From positions 62,001 through 126,000 of the forward strand of contig NZ_JAALAA010000010.1 in assembly GCF_011045035.1 (NCBI RefSeq): a stretch of DNA of 64,000 bases. Reading direction: 5' to 3'. Every line of letters begins with the position of its first letter. The stretch's first letter is position 1. The stretch is from Nocardioides turkmenicus (lineage in GTDB: Bacteria > Actinomycetota > Actinomycetes > Propionibacteriales > Nocardioidaceae). Positions 57,219 through 64,000 of this stretch are shown piece after piece. The notes beneath the pieces were generated by a model. The model did not search any database and was not told the origin of the DNA. It saw nothing but the letters and a program-made list of their open reading frames with translations. The position numbers and the translations under genes are program-made.

Positions 57219-58163
57219 TCAGCTGTGCGAGTGGGGCGGGACGACCGCGCCCTCGGACGGCTGCACGATGACGAACCCGGCGCCCTGGAAGGCGACCTGG
57301 AACGCCTCGCCGCTGCCGCGGCCGATGAGCGCACCCGCGGTGAACGACTTCTGCAGGCTGGTCTGGAGGCCGAGCGACCAGCCGACGACCGCGTTGGTGT
57401 CGGTGAAGGTCGGCGCCTCGGCTGCGTTGAGGACCACGGGGTCGCCCTCGGTGGTGACCGCGACCCAGCCGGTGCCGCGCAGGGTCGTGTTGAAGAGGCC
57501 GCCGGTGAGCATGCCGGCACCCTGGACCCGCTCGATGTTCCACTGCAGGCCCCCGGAGAAGGCGAGCACGTGGTCGCCGTTGATCGAGATGCCGGAGTTG
57601 TTCAGCCGGAGGATGTGGACCTCCTTGGCCGCGTCGGCCAGGAACACGTCGCCCTGCCCCTCGACGCCCATCAGGCTGAGGCCCTCGCCGGTGACGGCCT
57701 TCTTGAGGAACTTGCCGACGCCGCCGCCCTGGTACTTGAACTGCACGTTGCCCTGGTAGGCCACCATCGACCCCTGGCGTGCCTGGAACGGCTCCCCGAC
57801 GCGTACGCGCAGGAGCTTCTTGTTCTGCAGCACCGCCCCGTCGCCCTCGATCTCGGAGAAACGACCGTCGATCAGGTCACCTGAGATTCCTGCGAACGCG
57901 TCGCCGGCGGGCTGCTGGGAGTGGGCAGGCTGCTGCCCGTACTGGGCCTGCTGCGCCTGACCGCTGTCGCCGTACGCCGCCTGGGCGGCCTGCGCCGAAC
58001 CGACCTGCGTCGGGGCCTCCTGCGCCACCGTCGCCTGCGGCGGCGTCAGCGGCGCCGTCGACTGCTGCCCGCCCGTGGACACGTGCTCGGTCCACTGGCT
58101 CCCGTCGTAGTATCGAAGCTCGGCCTGTCCGGTCGGGTCCGGGTACCACGCTGCGTCCGTCAT
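57219..58163 (-). CDS. DUF2510 and AIM24 family protein
   Basis: 314 residues. The first 35 (AAWYPDPTGQAELRYYDGSQWT) are a DUF2510 module, often found at the N-terminus of actinobacterial membrane-associated proteins. A Gln/Ala-rich linker (to about residue 85) leads to an AIM24 domain, a trimeric beta-roll fold (GSMVAYQGNVQFKYQGGGVG; GLSLMGVEGQGDVFLADAAK; WNIERVQGAGMLTGGLFN). Function in bacteria is unknown. The gene has its own terminator and is divergent from the endonuclease V-like gene. Confidence 0.9.
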   Translation of the reverse strand: MTDAAWYPDPTGQAELRYYDGSQWTEHVSTGGQQSTAPLTPPQATVAQEAPTQVGSAQAAQAAYGDSGQAQQAQYGQQPAHSQQPAGDAFAGISGDLIDGRFSEIEGDGAVLQNKKLLRVRVGEPFQARQGSMVAYQGNVQFKYQGGGVGKFLKKAVTGEGLSLMGVEGQGDVFLADAAKEVHILRLNNSGISINGDHVLAFSGGLQWNIERVQGAGMLTGGLFNTTLRGTGWVAVTTEGDPVVLNAAEAPTFTDTNAVVGWSLGLQTSLQKSFTAGALIGRGSGEAFQVAFQGAGFVIVQPSEGAVVPPHSHS

Positions 58164-58266
58164 CTCTAACCCTTGCGTTCACGGACCCACATCGGTCCTT
58201 CTCGGCTCCATCCTGGCATGCGGCCGATGTGCGACTCACCGGTGTTCCGCACGCTCGTCATATTCT

Positions 58267-58779
58267 GTGACCGTGGCGACCAGGTTCGGGGCGGCCGACG
58301 CCCGCTACCCGCTATCCGGCGGTGGGCATGCAGCGCTCGTGGCGAGCGACGACCCTAGGTTCGGCACGATCGTCGAGCAGCACACGGCGTGGCTCGACGA
58401 GGTGGCCGACTACGCCCCCGGCAGGTTCTACGAGCGGGAGCTGCCCGCACTGACGGCCCTCCTCTCCGACGTCGACCCGCTCGACGTGCTCGTCGTCGAC
58501 GGCTACGTCGACCTCGACCCGGACGGACGGCCTGGCCTGGGATGGCATGTCTGGCATGCCGGGCTCGCTCCCGCGGTCATCGGTGTCGCCAAGACCAGCT
58601 TCCACGCCGCCACCCATGCCGCACCCGTCCTCCGCGGAATCTCGACCAGACCCTTGTACGTCACGGCCACCGGCATAGCGCAGGCCGATGCTGCCGACCT
58701 GGTTCGTGCCATGTCCGGTCCTGCTCGCCTCCCTGACGCGCTGCGACTCGTCGACCGCCTTGCTCGATCCATGTCCTGA
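58267..58779 (+). CDS. Endonuclease V family protein (short form)
   Basis: 170 residues, shorter than the usual 210-230 for endonuclease V. The three acidic active-site positions appear kept: Asp11 in ADARY, Glu58 in PGRFYERELPAL and Asp78 in VLVVDGYVDLDPDGR. VIGVAKTSF and RPLYVTATGI match other family segments. The canonical enzyme nicks DNA or RNA next to inosine. The DGxG-HPRR segment is altered (DLDPDGRPGLGWHV), so activity on inosine is uncertain. GTG start without a strong ribosome-binding site. Confidence 0.75.
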   Translation: MTVATRFGAADARYPLSGGGHAALVASDDPRFGTIVEQHTAWLDEVADYAPGRFYERELPALTALLSDVDPLDVLVVDGYVDLDPDGRPGLGWHVWHAGLAPAVIGVAKTSFHAATHAAPVLRGISTRPLYVTATGIAQADAADLVRAMSGPARLPDALRLVDRLARSMS

Positions 58780-58803
58780 CGGTCTGGCTCTCGTTCAGCC
58801 GCC

Positions 58804-58890
58804 GGTGTTTGTGCAAGCACCCCTTGCACACTAGCGAGAGAGCCTGGACTGGGCATGGGTGTTTGCGCAACGGCCTGATGCACAAATACC
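58804..58890. repeat. Two related short palindromes between the endonuclease V-like gene and vapB
   Basis: GTGTTTGTGCAAG-CACCC-CTTGCACAC (perfect 8-base core arms at 58810-58817 and 58823-58830) and GTTTGCGCA with TGCACAAAT about 55 bases later. Both share GTGTTTGYGCAA, so they look like tandem operators or duplicated hairpins. They lie before an antitoxin-type gene. Confidence 0.5.
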
Positions 58891-58994
58891 CAGGTGACTG
58901 CGACACGATGTGACGGTTGTCGCAGGTCATTGCGTTGCATGTCGAGCGCCGCTAGCGTTCCGATGTTTCATCAGATTCCGTGCGGGGGTACGCA

Positions 58995-59186
58995 ATGACC
59001 GAGACGTCGATCAGCATCGACAAGGAGCTGTTGGCCGAGGCGAGGAAGATCGCCGGCACGACGACCAACCAGGCTGCGATCGACCACGCGCTGCGTGACC
59101 TGGTCGAGCGGGAGGCCGCCTCCGCGGAGTTCGACCGCATCGTCGAGCGCGAGCTCGGAGACACCAAGGTCACGCTGGAGTTCTGA
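58995..59186 (+). CDS. VapB-type antitoxin, orphan
   Basis: 63 residues: N-terminal ribbon-helix-helix-like DNA-binding part (TSISIDKELLAEARKIAGTT followed by TNQAAIDHALRDLVEREA) and a short acidic C-terminus that in true pairs wraps a PIN toxin. It matches the VapB group of actinobacteria in length and pattern. No VapC gene follows: the next gene is convergent and overlaps its last 17 bases. The start ATG 58995 has GGGGG upstream. It may act as a lone regulator or pair with a toxin elsewhere. Confidence 0.8.
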   Translation: MTETSISIDKELLAEARKIAGTTTNQAAIDHALRDLVEREAASAEFDRIVERELGDTKVTLEF

Positions 59187-59604
59187 CCTCGCCGAGCGCG
59201 TCCAGCGGGATCGGCCAGAAGTCCTGGTCGGTCGCGAGGTGGATGACGTCGATCGGCACCCCGGCCACGGCACACGCACCGTAGAGCTCGGCGGCGTTCC
59301 TCCGGTCCGACCGGTTCGGCGGGTCACCGCCCGGTCGGCAGAGCAGGAGCTCGACCCGGTCGAAGCCGTGCTCGTCGACCAGTTCACGCAGCAACGTGGC
59401 CAGCTTGGCAGCACCGTCGTCGGCGATCTCTGCCGGCACGGCCTCGATCTGGCACAGCTGCGGAAACGGGACGCCGTCGGCATCGACGAACATCAGCCAC
59501 AGCCGCGGCTCCGGCCAGCCGAGCGGGTTGATCAGATGTCGCCAGGCGGCCTCGACGTCGGCCTGGGTGCGGAGGACTGGGGCGTACGGAATCTTGTCGG
59601 TCAT
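59170..59604 (-). CDS. Hypothetical protein
   Basis: 144 residues, soluble, with a pattern of alternating beta strands and helices (RLWLMFVDADGVPFPQLCQI; VELLLCRPGGDPPNRSDRRN; AELYGACAVAGVPIDVIHLA). Similar short proteins are frequent in Nocardioidaceae, to my recollection, and some resemble JAB/RadC-like folds, but no catalytic His-x-His-Asp motif is visible. It overlaps the vapB end by 17 bases in convergent orientation. No function proposed. Confidence 0.7.
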   Translation of the reverse strand: MTDKIPYAPVLRTQADVEAAWRHLINPLGWPEPRLWLMFVDADGVPFPQLCQIEAVPAEIADDGAAKLATLLRELVDEHGFDRVELLLCRPGGDPPNRSDRRNAAELYGACAVAGVPIDVIHLATDQDFWPIPLDALGEVRTPA

Positions 59605-59647
59605 GAGCCAACCGCACCACGACCCGCCGAGGAGGACAACGACGGTC

Positions 59648-59685
59648 CGAAGCCCTGTGGACAACGCTGCTCATCCACAGGGCTT
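59648..59685. repeat. 13-bp inverted repeat containing DnaA-box-like sequence
   Basis: GAAGCCCTGTGGA (59648-59660) and TCCACAGGGCTTC (59673-59685) are perfect arms with a 12-base loop. The left arm plus the loop start reads TGTGGACAA, the complement of the actinobacterial DnaA box TTGTCCACA. It is close after the ABC-F gene stop and may simply be its terminator. Confidence 0.6.
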
Positions 59686-59715
59686 CGCCCGTAAGTGGCC
59701 CGCCCGCGACCCGTT

Positions 59716-61326
<1,611 letters not shown>

Positions 61327-61327
61327 G

Positions 61328-61397
61328 AGCGCTGGCCTTCACGAGAGACAGGAAGACCCGCCGGGCGGTGCCGCGGTCGCGGGTCGAGGTCAGCGCT
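61328..61397 (-). promoter_or_regulatory. Hairpin linking the leader ORF stop to the ABC-F start
   Basis: On the minus strand AGCGCTGACCT (61397-61387) pairs with AGGCCAGCGCT (61338-61328) at 10 of 11 positions. The first arm contains the end and stop codon of the leader ORF; the second ends one base before the ATG of the ABC-F gene and covers the AAGG that could serve as ribosome-binding site. Confidence 0.55.
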
Positions 61398-61407
61398 TGG
61401 TGATCAT
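61390..61407 (-). CDS. Five-codon leader ORF upstream of the ABC-F gene
   Basis: Reads MITKR and then TGA. The sequence TACGCT lies 7 bases upstream of its ATCATG and fits a -10 element, so the leader could be translated from a leaderless mRNA. Its stop codon is within the 5' arm of the hairpin that masks the ABC-F start. Confidence 0.45.
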   Translation of the reverse strand: MITKR

Positions 61408-61450
61408 GATGAGACCAGCGTACGCGACCCCGACCCGCGACCGCGAATGA

Positions 61451-62446
61451 TTAACGCGCGACCTCGTCGATGATCCCGGAGAGCCGCTTCATCCAGGTGT
61501 ACTTCGAGGCGCTGATGGTGTCGTCGCCGTCCAGCTTGCCGTCGCGGTCGAGGGCGTAGCTGAAGATCCCGCCCTTCCCGCCGCCCTCGGGCTGCCAGTT
61601 GGCGTACGCCGCGGCCCGGCTCTCGCCGAACGGGACGGTGGTGTCGAGCCAGTGCCAGCCGCGCTCCTCGTAGAAGGAGAACCCGGGCAGGAACTGGCAC
61701 GAGCTGATGTAGGGCGCGAAGGTCTCCCAGGTGCCCTGCAGGCGGCCCGGGTCACGGCCGTAGGCCTGCAGCAGGACGTAGTCGACGTACTCGGCGATCT
61801 GCGGGAAGAGCGGGTGGTTGCCGGTCATGTTGGTGTCGTAGATCAGGTAGCGCCCGGTACCGGACTGCGGGCCGAGATACTTGCCGAGCGCGCGGATGAT
61901 GCCTGCCGCCCGCTCGGTCTGCTCGGGGTCCAGGCTGCGCTCGGTGTCGATGTCGAGACCGTCCAGACCGGCACGGTCGACGTACTCCTCCACCAGCCAG
62001 CGGGCATGGGCGTCGTAGGCCGCCTCGTTCAGCTCGACGTCGGCGTCGGCGATGTCGTCGATGAAGATCGTGAAGACGACCTCGGTGCCCTGGGCGTGGA
62101 GAGCAGGGACGTACGTGTCGCGCAGGGCCACCCAGAAGTCAGGGTCCTGCGCCGGCTTGGTGGCGAAGGCGGAGACGATGTCGAGCTGCGGCGGGATCTC
62201 GTCCATCCGCTGGACGTTGGGCGCGCGGTCCTCCTCCTTCGTGGTCTCGACATCGCGCCACTGACGGTAGTAGCCGAACGCGATCGGGTCCTTGCACTCG
62301 GTCGGCCCTGTGGTGGCTGTGGCGGACGGGACGGTTGCCGGTGCCGGCGCTGCGACCGCGGGCGCGGTCGCGGCACCGAGGGACGCGACGGCACCGGCGG
62401 CCACGGCGAGGCGAAGACTCTGGATCAGGCGGGGGCGATCAGACAT
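61451..62446 (-). CDS. Secreted glycoside hydrolase family 18-like protein (endo-beta-N-acetylglucosaminidase type)
   Basis: 331 residues with a cleavable signal peptide (LAVAAGAVASLGAATAPAVA) and an Ala/Thr/Pro linker to about residue 48. The catalytic domain starts IAFGYYRQWRDVE and contains DGLDIDTE, the GH18 DxxDxDxE motif with the acid Glu at its end. YVDYVLLQAYGRDPG and FSFYEERGWHW fit endoglycosidases of the EndoH/EndoF group more than chitinases. It would act outside the cell on N-linked glycans or similar. Start at 62446, with GAGG 8 bases upstream. Confidence 0.85.
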   Translation of the reverse strand: MSDRPRLIQSLRLAVAAGAVASLGAATAPAVAAPAPATVPSATATTGPTECKDPIAFGYYRQWRDVETTKEEDRAPNVQRMDEIPPQLDIVSAFATKPAQDPDFWVALRDTYVPALHAQGTEVVFTIFIDDIADADVELNEAAYDAHARWLVEEYVDRAGLDGLDIDTERSLDPEQTERAAGIIRALGKYLGPQSGTGRYLIYDTNMTGNHPLFPQIAEYVDYVLLQAYGRDPGRLQGTWETFAPYISSCQFLPGFSFYEERGWHWLDTTVPFGESRAAAYANWQPEGGGKGGIFSYALDRDGKLDGDDTISASKYTWMKRLSGIIDEVAR

Positions 62447-62566
62447 CAGGCATTCCTCTCCTGGGCGCCCGGAACCCGATCGGCACTCTGCCGCCACCCG
62501 GACGCGACTGTGACTCGCCCCACAACCTGGCAGACTAAACCGATTTAGTCCAGAGGGCTCACAAAC

Positions 62567-62917
62567 CTAGCCGCGCAGGATCTTCTCCATGGCCTTGCCC
62601 TTGGCCAGCTCGTCGACGAGCTTGTCGAGGTAGCGCACCTGGCGCATCACCGGGTCCTCGATGTCCTGGACGCGCACGCCGCAGACGACCCCGGTGATGA
62701 GCTCCGAGCTCGGGTTGAGGTCGGCGGCGGCGAAGAACTCCTCGAAGCTCGTCTCCGCCTCGATGTGCTTCGCGATCGTCTCGTCGTCGAAGCCGGTCAG
62801 CCAGGTGATGACCTGGTGCAGCTCGGCCGTGGTGCGGCCCTTCTTCTCCACCTTCGTCACGTAGTGCGGGTAGACGGAGCCGAAGGGCATCCTGTAGACG
62901 CGCTCGAGGTTATCCAC
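62567..62917 (-). CDS. DUF2200 family protein
   Basis: 116 residues, nearly all DUF2200: [36 protein letters not shown] and [20 protein letters not shown]. The family is small, cytoplasmic and of unknown function. GTG start within GTGGATAACC. It follows the methyltransferase gene by 10 bases on the same strand and is likely co-transcribed with it. Confidence 0.88.
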   Translation of the reverse strand: MDNLERVYRMPFGSVYPHYVTKVEKKGRTTAELHQVITWLTGFDDETIAKHIEAETSFEEFFAAADLNPSSELITGVVCGVRVQDIEDPVMRQVRYLDKLVDELAKGKAMEKILRG

Positions 62918-62927
62918 GCGTGCGAGC

Positions 62928-63695
62928 CTAGGGCGTGTCCGGCCGCTCCGCGACGAGCTGGTACATCCCGGCGATGCGTACGAACGGCTCCTGGTCGCAC
63001 AGCGCCCGCTCGAGCTCCAGGAGGCGGTCGAAGTAGTCGGGATCGTGCTTGGCGGCGTCGTCGGTGAGGAGGTCGTTGGCGACCCTGCTGCCGAAGCGAC
63101 CGGTCACCCGGAGTCCGGAGGCGGCGATCTCGGCCTCGAGGTCGGCCATCGGCACCTTCCGTACGTCATGGTCGAAGGTGACCGTGCGCTTGGTGTCCGC
63201 GCGCAGCTCGGTGAGCGCGGCCTCGGGACCGCCGGTGACCAGCTGCCGCAGCACCATGCTCGCCGGGTTGGGGACCATCACCGACAGCCGGCCGCCGGGG
63301 CGGACGGCGGCCGCGAGGCGGTCTATGTCGCCGGCGTCAGCTGGGCGGTAGTGGAGCACGAAGTGGCACAGCACCAGGTCCCACTCGCCCTCGGGCAGGT
63401 CGTCGACGCCACCGACGAGAGTGGTAATCGAGGCGCCGGCCTCCGCGGCCCGCCGCTTGGCCTCCGTCAGCCAGGACTCCGACGGGTCGAGGATCGTGAC
63501 GTCGTGCCCGGCGAGCGCCAGCGGCAGCGCGTCCATCCCGTCGCCGCCGCCGACGTCGAGGATCCGCAGCCGCTCCCCCAGCTCGGCGCACTGGCGCCGG
63601 AGGACCTCCTCGACCACGGTGTAGCGGATCCGGCCCCACGGGGTCGCAGTGTAGGCGCGCCACTGTGCCAGCTTGTCGGAGAAGACGTCGGTCAT
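62928..63695 (-). CDS. SAM-dependent methyltransferase (CmoM-like)
   Basis: 255 residues. SAM motif [20 protein letters not shown], acidic strand-2 end [10 protein letters not shown], motif [16 protein letters not shown], and [20 protein letters not shown]. The pattern [20 protein letters not shown] at the N-terminus and the overall length resemble the CmoM/SmtA group that acts on tRNA wobble cmo5U; that assignment is tentative. The ATG at 63695 fits the family start; a GTG at 63716 would add 7 residues. Confidence 0.82.
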   Translation of the reverse strand: MTDVFSDKLAQWRAYTATPWGRIRYTVVEEVLRRQCAELGERLRILDVGGGDGMDALPLALAGHDVTILDPSESWLTEAKRRAAEAGASITTLVGGVDDLPEGEWDLVLCHFVLHYRPADAGDIDRLAAAVRPGGRLSVMVPNPASMVLRQLVTGGPEAALTELRADTKRTVTFDHDVRKVPMADLEAEIAASGLRVTGRFGSRVANDLLTDDAAKHDPDYFDRLLELERALCDQEPFVRIAGMYQLVAERPDTP

Positions 63696-63765
63696 GGCCG
63701 GGGAGCCTATCCGCACGTCTCGCCGAGTCGGGTTGAATCCTGCGCCGGGCGTGGCCCCCGCGACT

Positions 63766-63851
63766 GCTCACCGAGGTAACTCGGCCAGCAACCACTTCCT
63801 TCGTGGAGTCCCACGAAGGAAGTAAGCCCTCACCGAGTTACCTCGGTGAGC
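63766..63851. repeat. Nested perfect inverted repeats (cruciform-like) upstream of the methyltransferase gene
   Basis: Outer arms GCTCACCGAGGTAACTCGG (63766-63784) and CCGAGTTACCTCGGTGAGC (63833-63851), 19 bases, perfect. Inner arms ACTTCCTTCGTGG (63794-63806) and CCACGAAGGAAGT (63811-63823), 13 bases, perfect, with a 4-base loop. The right flank is also a hairpin of its own: CTCACCGAG-TTAC-CTCGGTGAG (63829-63850). It fills the gap after pyrC, so it may terminate pyrC transcripts. Confidence 0.8.
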
Positions 63852-63859
63852 ATCCAGGG

Positions 63860-64000
63860 CTATCCGGCGTAGGTCTGCTTCCCTCGCAGGAAGGTGGAGA
63901 CGACGCGGCCGGTGAGCTTGCGGTCGTGCCAGGGGTTGTTGCGGGAGAGCGAGCGCGAGCGGTCTCGGTCCACGACGTAGGTCGCAGCCGGGTCCACCAG
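63860..64000 (-). CDS. pyrC: Dihydroorotase PyrC (C-terminal end; 5' end outside window)
   Basis: The last 46 codons read LVDPAATYVVDRDRSRSLSR, NNPWHDRKLTGRVVSTFLRG and KQTYAG, then TAG. This is the typical C-terminus of class I dihydroorotase (VDP...SRNxPWxGxxLxGRVxxTxxRG). Allantoinase has a similar end, but pyrC is expected near carA, so dihydroorotase is preferred. Confidence 0.8.
   Translation of the reverse strand: MVDPAATYVVDRDRSRSLSRNNPWHDRKLTGRVVSTFLRGKQTYAG

Noticed and set aside
62900..62915. DnaA box at TTATCCACG
   Set aside because: It is the complement of the DUF2200 start region, stands alone and differs from the consensus; no origin features nearby.

Overview
The window is high-GC, densely packed actinobacterial DNA. 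It carries a complete Pup-proteasome gene set (pafA, pafB, pafC, dop, pup, prcB, prcA, arc), mihF (the actinobacterial integration host factor), a degenerate helicase-type priA, WYL-domain regulators and many GTG starts. Together these point to Actinomycetota, most probably Nocardioidaceae (Nocardioides or a relative). That genus-level guess is inference; no rRNA is present. No tRNA, rRNA, CRISPR array, insertion sequence or prophage was seen. No gene-free stretch exceeds about 220 bases.

Layout: (1) 1-6.5 kb, a truncated lipid kinase, then tatC-tatA-pafC-pafB-FKBP lipoprotein-pafA, all on the minus strand. (2) 6.6-11.2 kb, mixed genes: a MerR regulator divergent from a SulP transporter, an endonuclease/exonuclease/phosphatase-fold protein, a VOC protein, and an EamA exporter with a probable translational attenuator. 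(3) 11.2-14.8 kb, prcA-prcB-pup-dop. (4) 14.9-31.5 kb, an accessory block: a GNAT acetyltransferase, a methyltransferase, small membrane proteins, a DUF2157/GDYXXLXY pair, and a glycan-use locus. The locus contains a secreted PL8 polysaccharide lyase, a GH35 beta-galactosidase, a 2-hydroxyacid dehydrogenase, an ABC sugar importer without its ATPase, a DeoR-HTH/LacI-domain regulator, a sugar isomerase-like TIM barrel and a DUF2264 protein. (5) 31.7-37 kb, arc, trmI, a site-2 protease and a RecB-like nuclease. (6) 37-41 kb, an acyltransferase/SGNH protein, a LigD polymerase domain and an AAA ATPase.

(7) 41-57 kb, a long minus-strand housekeeping run. In transcription order it reads carA-carB-pyrD-pyrF, a lipoprotein, mihF-gmk-rpoZ-coaBC, metK, priA, def-fmt-rsmB. 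(8) 57.2-63.7 kb, an AIM24 protein, an endonuclease V-like protein, an orphan VapB-type antitoxin, an ABC-F protein with a tiny leader ORF, a GH18 glycosidase, DUF2200 and a methyltransferase. (9) The window ends in the 3' end of pyrC, so unrelated genes separate pyrC from carA.

Functionally, PafA ligates deamidated Pup to proteins, Dop prepares and removes Pup, Arc unfolds tagged proteins and PrcAB degrades them. PafB and PafC are known in mycobacteria as DNA-damage regulators. The glycan block would cleave an extracellular polysaccharide (hyaluronan or chondroitin type is the best guess), import the fragments and metabolise them.

The most interesting non-coding features are two candidate attenuators (upstream of eamA and of the ABC-F gene) and an unusual number of long intergenic inverted repeats that look like dispersed palindromic elements. 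I see no clearly new multi-gene system.
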